DNA from: Anaerosomatales bacterium
Lineage (GTDB): Bacteria; Actinomycetota; Coriobacteriia; Anaerosomatales; SLCP01
Assembly: GCA_029210645.1 (NCBI GenBank)
Contig: JARGFT010000013.1
Location: 1-39,706, forward strand
DNA: 39,706 nt
Reading direction: 5' to 3'
The notes below the pieces were generated by a model. The model was not told the DNA's origin. It saw only the letters and a program-made list of their open reading frames with translations, and made no database searches. The position numbers were made by a program, and so were the translations under genes. Below, one piece after another: positions 16,060-24,091 of the stretch; positions within the stretch are counted from its first letter, which is position 1; every line of letters starts with the position of its first letter.

Positions 16060-17691
16060 TTACGAAGGCGACACCCTCGGCTCGCCGACGTCGAATCCCT
16101 GGACGAGGCCGAATCCGGCCTGCCGCACGCGTTTCATCACCGCCGGGTCCTCGATCCTCGATGCGACCGCTGTCAGCCCGTGCGACTCGACGACCCGCCT
16201 GATCGTCTCGAGGTAGCCCGGGTCCCCGCCCTGTCCGGTGAGCCCCACGAGGGTCGTGACGTCGAGTTTGACCTGGTCGAAGGAGAACTCCTGCGTGAGC
16301 GACAACCCACGCTCCCCCGCCCCGAAACGGTCGAGCACAACGGTGCACCCGAGTGCCTGGAACCGGTCGAGCCACGCCCGCATCGAACTGCGGTGAGCAG
16401 CCGCGTCGGCCTCGGCCACCTCGAACAACAACCGCGATGCATCGACTCTCGTCTCGGCCAGCCGCAGCTGAATGTGCTCCGGGAGCGTGCGGTCGAGCAG
16501 GTCCGAAGCACTCAGGTTCAGGGAGACTCGGGCCGTGGCGATGGTCGCCATGGCCTCGGTGACCTCGTCGACGACCAACCGGGTCAACCGCGGCATGAGT
16601 CCGAGCCGTTCGGTGGTCGAGAGAAACGACGAGGGCATCTCGAGCTCTCCGGACTCCCCGACCATCCGCACCAGTGACTCGAAGTAGGTAGTCTGCCCGT
16701 CGGAGAGGCGTACGACAGGCTGATAGTGAACGCGGAACCGGCGCGCGTTGAGAGCTTCGCGGACCCTGGCGGCAAGCCGGGAGTCGTACATGCCAGCCGA
16801 CGCGGTTCCGGTCTCCCCCACCGCCAACCGGTTGCGCCCGGACTCCTTGGCCTCGTAGAGTGCCGCGTCAGCCGCATCCGCGAGCGTGTGAATCTCCTCG
16901 CTGCCGTCGAAAGAGACGATTCCGCCGCTGAGCCCCAGGTCGAACGCGCGAGCATCGGCTACGAAGGGTTCGTCGGCAGCGGCACTGCGCATGCGCTCGC
17001 CGATCTCGATCGCCTCGTCGAGCGTCGCAGCGTCGAGCACGACACCGAACTCGTCGCCCCCGACACGCGCGAGCATGTCACCCGCGCGGACGTGTGTCTG
17101 CAGCAGCAACGCGAAGTTGACGAGCGCCTGGTCTCCCTGATTGTGGCCGAGCGCGTCGTTGTAGGACTTGAGGTTGTCGATGTCGATCATCAATAGCGCG
17201 CCGGGCTTTCCGCGCCGCGCACGGGCCATCGCGCGGACCAGGGCGTCGTCGAACATGCGACGGTTGGGAAGGCCGGTGAGCGGGTCGTGAGTGGCCATGA
17301 AGGCGAGCTGAGCTTCCCGGCGGCGGATCTCGCTGATGTCGCTCACGACGCAGAGGGCGACCGCGTCAGGCAGCGAGGGCACATCGACCGGCCCGCACCG
17401 GCCGGCGAAGGACCGCTGCTGGCCGTCGGCGTCGCGCACCGCTATCTCGATGTCCGCGGGCAAGCCCGAGGCCACCGCCTCCCGGAGGTGCGCATGCACG
17501 TTGCGCTCGGCCTCGTCCACCGCCGGTGCGGTCCCGTTGACCCCGTGCGGTTGCAGGAGGGAGTCCCAGGATGCATTGCCCTTCAGAACGGAGCCGTCCG
17601 CGCCGCAGAGGCACGCGGGAACAGGCAGACTATCGAGGCGAGCCGGGTCGCCGTGCGGTCGTTCGGGGATGTCCGGGGTTCGGTCGGCCAT
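16060..17691 (-). CDS. GGDEF-EAL protein: probable diguanylate cyclase with degenerate EAL half
   Basis: About 543 residues. A PAS-like N-terminus (to about 150) precedes the GGDEF domain (HDPLTGLPNRRMFDDAL), with the active site VGGDEFG intact and an inhibitory I site RAGD exactly five residues before it. The EAL half reads ESL in place of EAL, keeps LNLSASDL and FEVAEAD, but has LDRFGAG where DDFGTG is expected (one catalytic Asp becomes Arg) and ASRIED for AEGVE, losing a general-base region Glu. It should make c-di-GMP and probably does not degrade it; the EAL part may bind c-di-GMP or a protein. The ATG at 17691 has GGAAGG seven bases upstream. No transmembrane segment is seen. Confidence 0.9.
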   Translation of the reverse strand: MADRTPDIPERPHGDPARLDSLPVPACLCGADGSVLKGNASWDSLLQPHGVNGTAPAVDEAERNVHAHLREAVASGLPADIEIAVRDADGQQRSFAGRCGPVDVPSLPDAVALCVVSDISEIRRREAQLAFMATHDPLTGLPNRRMFDDALVRAMARARRGKPGALLMIDIDNLKSYNDALGHNQGDQALVNFALLLQTHVRAGDMLARVGGDEFGVVLDAATLDEAIEIGERMRSAAADEPFVADARAFDLGLSGGIVSFDGSEEIHTLADAADAALYEAKESGRNRLAVGETGTASAGMYDSRLAARVREALNARRFRVHYQPVVRLSDGQTTYFESLVRMVGESGELEMPSSFLSTTERLGLMPRLTRLVVDEVTEAMATIATARVSLNLSASDLLDRTLPEHIQLRLAETRVDASRLLFEVAEADAAAHRSSMRAWLDRFQALGCTVVLDRFGAGERGLSLTQEFSFDQVKLDVTTLVGLTGQGGDPGYLETIRRVVESHGLTAVASRIEDPAVMKRVRQAGFGLVQGFDVGEPRVSPS

Positions 17692-17777
17692 GCGTTTGCC
17701 TTCCGGTCGACTCTCCGTTCCGGGGACGCTGTGTAGATGCGCTGCCCCACAGCATACCTGCTGGTCCCGAATGCACG

Positions 17778-17805
17778 CGAGCGGGACCCCGGAGGGCCCC
17801 GCTCG
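17778..17805 (-). terminator. Hairpin after tmRNA
   Basis: CGAGCGGGGCCC pairs with GGGTCCCGCTCG (one G-T wobble) around a TCCG tetraloop, ten bases past the tmRNA CCA. The stem is very stable, but the T tract is missing. Confidence 0.65.
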
Positions 17806-17814
17806 TTGATTCGC

Positions 17815-18167
17815 TGGTGGAGGCGCGGAGAATCGAACTCCGGTCCACGATACCCCCCTGGGAAGCATCTCCAGGCTCAGCCACCGATCAGCATTCGGTC
17901 CGGGTGAGGCACGGTGGCCCGCGAACCCGTTCCTAGTCGGCTCAGGTGTCCCTTACGGAGTGCCGTCAGACTCCGGTCCGGTGAGTCTCCTGAATGGCGC
18001 CGGGACCGGTGTCGGAGACGCACACCGGGCGGCGTCGCTGCTCTATCTAGGCAGCGAGTGCAAGATCATTGTCGACGCTTAAAGGCGTCTTACCCCTGTT
18101 TAGCGAGGTGAGGAGACCTCGGCCTGCTTCTTCCCTCAGGACTATCGTGTCGAAACCAGTCGCCCCC
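17815..18167 (-). ncRNA. ssrA: Transfer-messenger RNA (tmRNA)
   Basis: Rescues stalled ribosomes with SmpB and tags the nascent protein for proteolysis. The minus strand begins GGGGGCGACTGGTTTCGACA and ends with a T arm (GTTCGATTC) and CGCCTCCACCA, so the tRNA-like acceptor is seven base pairs with A73 and encoded CCA. The tag frame ends VDNDLALAA followed by TAG (stop at 18047-18049), then a second in-frame-spaced TAG. The tag start is unclear: the usual Ala or Gly resume codon is absent, and GTC or a nearby codon is the likely resume site. The length of 353 bases is normal. SmpB is encoded 2.4 kb away on the same strand. Confidence 0.96.
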
Positions 18168-18692
18168 ACGTTGAAGTGGGCACAAGTTCCAGCTTTTTCA
18201 AGGTGCCCGTGCAGCGGCCGGCGTGCAGCCGCCCGGTAAGTATACCTGCATCACGCAAAGGGTGTGCCGCCGCTCAGAAACTCGCGTGTTACATCTGGCA
18301 GACTCTGGATTAGGACAGGTAAGAGCGGGTATAGTGAGTATGCGCGCAGAGGGGGCGCCACTTCATCTCAGAATCTGTCGTTGCACTCTTGCAGCCTTTC
18401 ATCTCAGCACCTACTCCAGCAGTGAACCCGGTGTCATGCCGAGGCGGAGCGTTCCGCACGCACGACCCGATACCCCCGGACGGTTTGCGTCACAGCGGGC
18501 CTGGTGCACTAGCGACTAGCGGAGCGGGTGCCGGGCACGACGCGACATGTCCGGGTCGCTCGAGTCGAGCCGCGAGACAGACGCCACGACATCGATCCGG
18601 GACCCATCTGGGCACGGGCCGCGAGTATCATCGCGACCCCCCACTGGATATCGCACTTTGACAGCAGAATCATGAGAGAGGTGAGCGGAGAC
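18168..18692. other. Intergenic region between ssrA and the surface protein
   Basis: No supported gene is seen here; short open frames lack ribosome sites and homology. On the minus strand, TATACT at 18239-18244 could be a -10 box for ssrA, giving a 5' extension removed by processing, but its -35 is poor. On the plus strand, TATAGT at 18330-18335 is the best -10 for the surface protein, with weak TGGATT upstream, leaving a leader of about 350 bases in which I found no known riboswitch. Confidence 0.4.
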
Positions 18693-20441
18693 ATGCGAAG
18701 AGCTGCATTAGTCACACTCTTTGCCACACTCATCCTCCTGATGTTCGCCGGCGCCGCGATGGCGGGGCCCCTGCCCGGAGCGATCTTCACCACGCTCGAG
18801 GACGGAACACGGGTCAACGCGAATATCTATCAGGCCAAGGAGGATGTGTATCTCGATGGAGGCCCTGGCGTACAGGCACCATCGAAGGCCGCAGCACTAC
18901 CTGCAGGAGACTACTACTTCCAGGTAACTGACCCGTCAGGGAAGGTACTGCTGTCGGTCGATCCGATCGAGAGCCGCAAGATCAGAGTCAACGAGCACGG
19001 CGTCATCGACTACGTCTATCCGGCGCTGGTCGAGACCCAGTACCCGGCGAAGAAGAACGGCATGATGTGGGGAACGCACGCCACCGGTATCGATGTGGAC
19101 CACGCCGACAAGGGCGCCATCACGGTGCAGCTGATGCCCTACGAGGACACGCCGAACCCCGGTGGAGTCTACAAGGTCTGGGTCACCCCGGCCGACAAGT
19201 ACTCGCCCGGCGAGGGCAAGCATGGCTTCATCCCGGCCTGGTCGAAGACGGACAACTTCAAGGTCAAGGGAAAGCCCCCGTGCGTGCCGACCGAGATCAC
19301 GGTCAAGAAGTTCCACGACCTGAACGCCAACGGCGTGTGGGACGAGGGCGAGCCCGAGCTGAACTGGGACGTCGAAGTCACGTTTCCTGACGGATCGTCC
19401 AACGTCTACACGACCCCGTTCACACTGATCAACGCCGAGGAGGGCAACCACTGGTTCGAGGAGCTCTTCCCCGAGAAGGGCGAGGGCTGCGATCCGGACT
19501 GGATGCAGACTGCACTCTACCTCGACGGAGAAGCTCAGCCGGTGAATCCCAAGATCGAGGTCTGGCTTGAAGGCTGCGTCTTTGGCGTGAAGAACGCCAT
19601 CACGCACGAAGTGGTCTTCGGCAACATCCAGACCGCATGCGTCGAGGCCGCCAAGTTCTACGACAAGAACGTGGATGGCGTGTGGGACGAGGGCGAGGTG
19701 CCGATCCCCGGTTGGAGGATCCAGGTCACTGGCACCAACGTCAGGGGCGAGATCGTCGACATCGTCGCGGAGACTGACGAGTACGGCATGGCGAAGATCT
19801 CCGGCCTGCTCCCGGGTGACTACAAGATCGAAGAGATCATGGCCCTGGGCAACTGGCTCGCAACGACACCGATGTACTACGAGTTCTCGCTCGAGCCCGG
19901 TGACTGCGAGTACTTCGAGTTCGGCAACGTCTGCTTCGACTACGCCGCATTCGGCACCAAGGGCTTCTGGCACAACAAGAACGGGCTCGCGCTCATCCAG
20001 CCCGCGTGGATCGACTACGCGAACGGACTCGATCCCTACAAGGACAACCCGTTCGACGGACTCGATGAGTACGGCGACCCGGTCCCTGTAGCCAAGGGTC
20101 CGGCTGGCGAGGACATCGCAGCAGCAGGAACCGCGCTCGCAGAGATCTCAGCCTACCTGGTGGACTCCAACGCAGGTGGCGACCCGAAGATCCAGCTCGG
20201 CCAGCAGCTCCTGGCCTTCATCTTCAACGTGAAGAACACGGGTGCTGAGTCGATCATCGGTCCGGAAGGCGCCATGTCCACAGAGGCGATGATCGCAAGC
20301 GCGGTCGAGGCCTGGAACGAAGGTGGCAGTGCCGCCAACTACTGGGCCGGCGTACTGGACTGCTACAACAACATGAATGGCGAGGGCAGCGGACCCCTGG
20401 TCAAGATCGTCAAGGCCGAACCCTGCGTCGTCGAGTACTAG
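18693..20441 (+). CDS. Secreted surface protein with two SdrD_B-like repeats
   Basis: About 582 residues, the only sizeable plus-strand gene. A signal peptide (MRRAALVTLFATLILLMFAG, then AAMA) ends before GPLPG. Two SdrD_B/Cna-B-type units begin near residues 205 and 320; their starts ITVKKFHDLNANGVWDEGE and AKFYDKNVDGVWDEGEVPIP show the DxNxDGxWDxGE calcium-loop pattern. The second continues with GLLPGDYKIEE. A C-terminal part beginning near 420 with FGTKGFWHNKNGLALI resembles domains of the GYWKxH type seen beside such repeats. No LPxTG signal or C-terminal membrane anchor is present, so release or non-covalent attachment is expected. GAGGTGA lies eight bases before the ATG at 18693. An adhesive or surface-layer role is inference. 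Confidence 0.88.
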   Translation: MRRAALVTLFATLILLMFAGAAMAGPLPGAIFTTLEDGTRVNANIYQAKEDVYLDGGPGVQAPSKAAALPAGDYYFQVTDPSGKVLLSVDPIESRKIRVNEHGVIDYVYPALVETQYPAKKNGMMWGTHATGIDVDHADKGAITVQLMPYEDTPNPGGVYKVWVTPADKYSPGEGKHGFIPAWSKTDNFKVKGKPPCVPTEITVKKFHDLNANGVWDEGEPELNWDVEVTFPDGSSNVYTTPFTLINAEEGNHWFEELFPEKGEGCDPDWMQTALYLDGEAQPVNPKIEVWLEGCVFGVKNAITHEVVFGNIQTACVEAAKFYDKNVDGVWDEGEVPIPGWRIQVTGTNVRGEIVDIVAETDEYGMAKISGLLPGDYKIEEIMALGNWLATTPMYYEFSLEPGDCEYFEFGNVCFDYAAFGTKGFWHNKNGLALIQPAWIDYANGLDPYKDNPFDGLDEYGDPVPVAKGPAGEDIAAAGTALAEISAYLVDSNAGGDPKIQLGQQLLAFIFNVKNTGAESIIGPEGAMSTEAMIASAVEAWNEGGSAANYWAGVLDCYNNMNGEGSGPLVKIVKAEPCVVEY

Positions 20442-20486
20442 TAGTCTTCTCCACCGAGTGTGACGTGAACTACCTCTCCAAGAAAC

Positions 20487-20515
20487 AGCCCGCCGGGGCG
20501 TACCCCCGGCGGGCT
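20487..20515. terminator. Bidirectional terminator between the surface protein and smpB
   Basis: AGCCCGCCGGGG pairs perfectly with CCCCGGCGGGCT around a five-base loop, followed by CTTCTCGTTT on the plus strand and GTTTCTT on the minus strand. It sits between convergent genes and could serve both. Confidence 0.85.
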
Positions 20516-20570
20516 CTTCTCGTTTCCGGACGGGTTGCGGCGCCGCCACAGCGGTCCTCCGGGTGCCCGG

Positions 20571-21038
20571 CTACCCCTTCTGGCGGTCGCGTAGCGCACG
20601 CTCGACATCGCGTTTGTGATCGCGATCCGCGATCGAGGCCCGCTTGTCGTGCATCTTCTTGCCGCGAGCCAGTCCGATCTCCACCTTCACGAGGTTACTC
20701 GGGCTGAAGTAGAGCTTGAGGGGCACGAGCGTAGCCCCCTTCTCGGCGGTCTTACCGGCGAGGTACCGGATCTCTTTCTTGTGCAACAGCAGCTTGCGCG
20801 CACGCGTCGGGTCGGCGTTGGCCCGGTTGCCGTGACTGTACGCCGAGATGTGCACGTTGTGCAGGAAGACCTCGCCCTTCCGCACGACAGCGAAGGAGTC
20901 GCGCAGGCTCGCCTTGTTCTGGCGCAACGACTTGACCTCCGTGCCGGTCAGCTCGATCCCGGCCTCGAAGGTCTCGTCGATGAAGTAGTCGTGATACGCC
21001 TTCTTGTTCGTGGCGATGTGTCGTTCTGCGGTTGCCAT
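20571..21038 (-). CDS. smpB: SsrA-binding protein SmpB
   Basis: tmRNA chaperone of 155 residues. It shows IATNKKAYHDYFI at the N-terminus, GIELTGTEVKSLRQNKASLRD, the conserved NVHISAYSHGN, and the basic C-terminal tail (KRASIADRDHKRDVERALRD) that enters the ribosomal decoding centre. Its ATG lies one base past the stop of the M42 peptidase gene, so the two are cotranscribed from the promoter at 22156-22184. Its RNA partner ssrA is in the window. Confidence 0.98.
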   Translation of the reverse strand: MATAERHIATNKKAYHDYFIDETFEAGIELTGTEVKSLRQNKASLRDSFAVVRKGEVFLHNVHISAYSHGNRANADPTRARKLLLHKKEIRYLAGKTAEKGATLVPLKLYFSPSNLVKVEIGLARGKKMHDKRASIADRDHKRDVERALRDRQKG

Positions 21039-21039
21039 G

Positions 21040-22116
21040 CTACGGAGTGTAGTCGGTCTCGGGCTCCAGGCGCATCACGAAGGTGGCGAGCAGCTCGATG
21101 GCGGCCTCGACATCTGCAAGCGCGAGCGCCTCGACCGGCGTGTGCATGTAGCGCAACGGCACGCTCACCAGCGCGGCCGCCTTCCCGCCGCGCGAGAGCT
21201 GGATGGCGTTTGCGTCGGTGCCGGTCGCGCGCGGCTCGCCGTCGAACTGGTGCGGTACTTCGGCGGCTTCAGCAGCCTCGACGAGCAGCCGGAACACGGT
21301 CGGGTTGATGTTGGCGCCCCGGGCCAGTATCGGGCCCTTGCCGCACGCGGCCTCACCGTGCTTGCGCTTGTCGACGTCTGGGAAGTCGGTCGCGTGTCCG
21401 ACCTCGACAGCCACACCGATGCTCGGATCCACACCGTACGCACTCGTGATACCGCCGCGCAGGCCGATCTCCTCCTGGACGGTGCCGGCTACCACGAGGT
21501 CGACTTTCGCCCCGCCGCGCTCTTTCACGCCGCGCAGTGCTTCGGCACAGATGAACGCGCCCATCTTGTCGTCAAACGCCCTCGAAACCACCATGCCGTC
21601 GCCGAACTCCTCGAACCCGACGTCGAAAGTGATCGGGTCGCCGACGCGTACGGTCTCCTTCACGCGCTCGGCGCTCATACCGAGATCGATGAAGAGCTTG
21701 TGAACCTTGGCGACGGCCTTGCGCTCGTCCTCCTCCAGCAGATGGATAGGCATCCTGCCGAGGATACCGAGCAGCGGGCCTCGTGTCGTGTGGACACGCA
21801 CCCGCATGCCGGGCAGCACCGCCTCGTCGACACCGCCGATCGGCCTGAACGCGATGAAGCCCTCGGGCGTGATGTAGGTGACCATCATGCCGATCTCATC
21901 GATATGGCCGGCGAGCATGATGCTCACCCGGCGGTCGTCACGCTCGGCATCCGAACCGCGCAGCAACGCGTGCACCGAACCCATGACGTTGGTGACGACC
22001 TCGTCGGCGAGCGGCTCGAGGTACTCGCGCATCACACGCGCTGCGGGCTGCTCGTAGCCCGACGGCGACGGCGCCTCGACGAGAGCCTTGAAGAAGGCGA
22101 GTGACTCGGAACGCAT
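21040..22116 (-). CDS. M42-family metallo-aminopeptidase
   Basis: Dinuclear metal aminopeptidase of the M42 (glutamyl aminopeptidase/FrvX) family, 358 residues, acting on short peptides in the cytoplasm. Metal and catalytic segments are LAGHIDEIGMMV, RAFDDKMGAFI, TVQEEIGLRG and AVEVGHATDFP, and the late RYMHTPVEALAL supplies the last His. GGAGGT with a six-base spacer marks the ATG at 22116; the upstream ATG lacks a site. It is first in a unit with smpB. Confidence 0.95.
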   Translation of the reverse strand: MRSESLAFFKALVEAPSPSGYEQPAARVMREYLEPLADEVVTNVMGSVHALLRGSDAERDDRRVSIMLAGHIDEIGMMVTYITPEGFIAFRPIGGVDEAVLPGMRVRVHTTRGPLLGILGRMPIHLLEEDERKAVAKVHKLFIDLGMSAERVKETVRVGDPITFDVGFEEFGDGMVVSRAFDDKMGAFICAEALRGVKERGGAKVDLVVAGTVQEEIGLRGGITSAYGVDPSIGVAVEVGHATDFPDVDKRKHGEAACGKGPILARGANINPTVFRLLVEAAEAAEVPHQFDGEPRATGTDANAIQLSRGGKAAALVSVPLRYMHTPVEALALADVEAAIELLATFVMRLEPETDYTP

Positions 22117-22155
22117 TGGGTGACCTCCCCGATGAATGGATGTGCGCAAAGACTC

Positions 22156-22184
22156 AGTCTACTCCTCGGCCCTAAGCGCGCCAA
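22156..22184 (-). promoter_or_regulatory. Promoter of the M42 peptidase-smpB unit
   Basis: TTGGCG (22179-22184) and TAGACT (22156-22161) on the minus strand are 17 bases apart. Start near 22149, about 33 bases before the ATG at 22116. Confidence 0.65.
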
Positions 22185-22259
22185 GGCGAATGCCGGTCAC
22201 GGTGAGCGCCAGGCACGATGGCGCGTGAAGCGAAGTGCCGGGCCACGCGGGCACGGTCA

Positions 22260-24002
22260 TCAGGAGGCATCCGGACCCGACCGACGCCACTGCCACGCCG
22301 CACGCGCTTCATCAAGCGCGAGGATGTCGCTCGTCGAGACGATACCGACCAGCGCGTGCTCTTCATCGCCGGCCACCACCGGCACGTGCCCGATATCACG
22401 GTCGGTCATGAGAGTCACTATCTCCCCTACCAACGTCCCCCGCCCGCAGGTGATGACGTCTCGGGTCATCGCATCCGCAACGCACGACGTCACCCACCGT
22501 TCCGCCGGAATCCGGGCGGCGTCAGCGAGCGATACCATGCCGCACAGCCGACCCCCCTGGTCGAGGACCGGCATGCAACGGTGGCCCGTGGGAACGACCT
22601 TCAGCTCCACGAAGTCCTTGACTGAATCGGTCTCGCGCACCGTGTCTACATCGTGCGTCATCACGTCGGCAACACGTAGACGCATCAGTCGGTCCATCCG
22701 GGTCTCTCTCCGCCAGCGTTGTTTGTGAGACACGGAGTGACGACCCGCGACGGAAAAGGCGACCGCAGAGCCGATCAGGCCGGGAATGATGTAGCCCGCG
22801 CCTCCGGTTGACTCCGCCACGAAGACGGCCGCTGCAAGCGGCGTGTTGTACCCGGCCGCAAGGAAGGCGGCCATGCCGACGACCGGAAAGAGCCCCCCGG
22901 CAGCCGCCGGGACGACGGCGCGCATGAACGCGCCGGCGGTCGCCCCGAGCATGATCATCGGGATGAAGATACCGCCCGCTGCGCCACTGGCCAGCGTCGC
23001 GACGACCGCGCCGGTCTTCAGCATGAGGATCGCGAGCAACTCTAGTGTTTCGTAGCGTCCACCGATGATGTCCGAGATGGCCTCGTAGCCAGTGCCGAGC
23101 ACCACGGGCTCACCGATGATCAGGAGTGCCGCGAGACCCAGAAGCCCGGTGACAAGGCCTCCCGCAGTCGTCTTGACCCACAGCGGAAGCGAGAGGGACT
23201 CGGCGTACCTGCGAATGGCGTGAAACGAAGTGACGAACGCGCGGGCGACCAGCCCGACTCCCACTCCGAGAATCGCGGCGTAGAGCAGGTCAACCGTGCC
23301 GAGCGTGTAGCGGCCGGTCAGGCGGAAGAGCGGCTCGACACCGAGAAACTGGACGAGAACGACGTAGGAGCTGACGGCTGCCACGAGCGAGGGGATCAGC
23401 GCTTCGCGGGTCAGGTCATCGCGATACGGGACTTCCAGCGCGAAGACGATCCCGGTAAGCGGGGCTTTGAAGATCGCGCTCACTCCCGCCGCTGCACCCG
23501 CGATCATGAGTGTGCGCACGTCATCGTCTGAGAAACCGAAGCGCCGAATCGTCCTGAGCGTGTAGGAGCCGATCGCGCCGCCTGCATATATGCTCGGGCC
23601 TTCCAGACCGGCACTTCCGCCGAAGCCGAGTGTCGCCACGGAGGCGAGCATCTTCCCCGGGAACGACCGGAATCGGAAGACACCGCCGCGCTCGTGAAAG
23701 GTCTCGATGACCTCCTCGGTCCCGTGGATCTGGGGATTGACGGTGAGGAACTGCAAGCACAACCCCGAGAGCAGGAGCCCGAACGTCGGAAGGAGCACCA
23801 CCGTTACCGGCCCCAGACCGGATCCGGCACGTCCCCACACCCCGGCCACGGCGAACTCCAGCGCGGTGACCCCCAGGCCGGTGAGCACGCCTACCAGCGC
23901 CGAGACGAGGAACCACCTCTTGAGCCGGGACCAGAAGGCCTCCGACCCCTGCCGTGTCAGCGTGCGGTACTCCTCCAGGCGCGTGCTCGGGGTCAGATTC
24001 AA
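22260..24002 (-). CDS. CLC-type chloride channel/transporter with two CBS domains
   Basis: Membrane protein of about 580 residues. The CLC core carries GFGGSAGLEGPSIYAGG, whose Glu is the external gating residue, the second filter segment GAAGGIFIPMIMLGA, and YNTPLAAAVFVAE near the end of the core. About ten hydrophobic helices are apparent. Two CBS domains follow (VADVMTHDVDTVRETDSV and VADAMTRDVITCGRGTL), usually binding adenine nucleotides and adjusting gating. Whether it is a channel or a Cl-/H+ antiporter cannot be told from sequence. The TTG at 24002 has GGAG at a five-base spacer; a GTG at 24065 is possible but lacks a site. It is third in the rnr-pda-CLC run. Confidence 0.92.
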   Translation of the reverse strand: MNLTPSTRLEEYRTLTRQGSEAFWSRLKRWFLVSALVGVLTGLGVTALEFAVAGVWGRAGSGLGPVTVVLLPTFGLLLSGLCLQFLTVNPQIHGTEEVIETFHERGGVFRFRSFPGKMLASVATLGFGGSAGLEGPSIYAGGAIGSYTLRTIRRFGFSDDDVRTLMIAGAAAGVSAIFKAPLTGIVFALEVPYRDDLTREALIPSLVAAVSSYVVLVQFLGVEPLFRLTGRYTLGTVDLLYAAILGVGVGLVARAFVTSFHAIRRYAESLSLPLWVKTTAGGLVTGLLGLAALLIIGEPVVLGTGYEAISDIIGGRYETLELLAILMLKTGAVVATLASGAAGGIFIPMIMLGATAGAFMRAVVPAAAGGLFPVVGMAAFLAAGYNTPLAAAVFVAESTGGAGYIIPGLIGSAVAFSVAGRHSVSHKQRWRRETRMDRLMRLRVADVMTHDVDTVRETDSVKDFVELKVVPTGHRCMPVLDQGGRLCGMVSLADAARIPAERWVTSCVADAMTRDVITCGRGTLVGEIVTLMTDRDIGHVPVVAGDEEHALVGIVSTSDILALDEARAAWQWRRSGPDAS

Positions 24003-24091
24003 TACCGCTCCGTCATCGCTCGTCCGTCCGATACCTCTTGACGATACCACCGCCGCCAACCCCACGGCGGTGAGAGATCCCGTCAGGACTC

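Noticed and set aside
18223-18519. Small plus-strand frame in the gap after ssrA
   Set aside because: No ribosome site, a composition unlike real proteins here, and overlap with a probable promoter.
18430-18520. Minus-strand segment GTGACGCAAACCG resembling part of a c-di-GMP-I riboswitch
   Set aside because: The matching upstream half and tetraloop receptor are absent, and the strand points to ssrA, so it is chance.
18936-19973. A 345-codon minus-strand open frame opposite the surface protein
   Set aside because: The plus-strand gene has a signal peptide, ribosome site and repeats; the minus frame has none of these.
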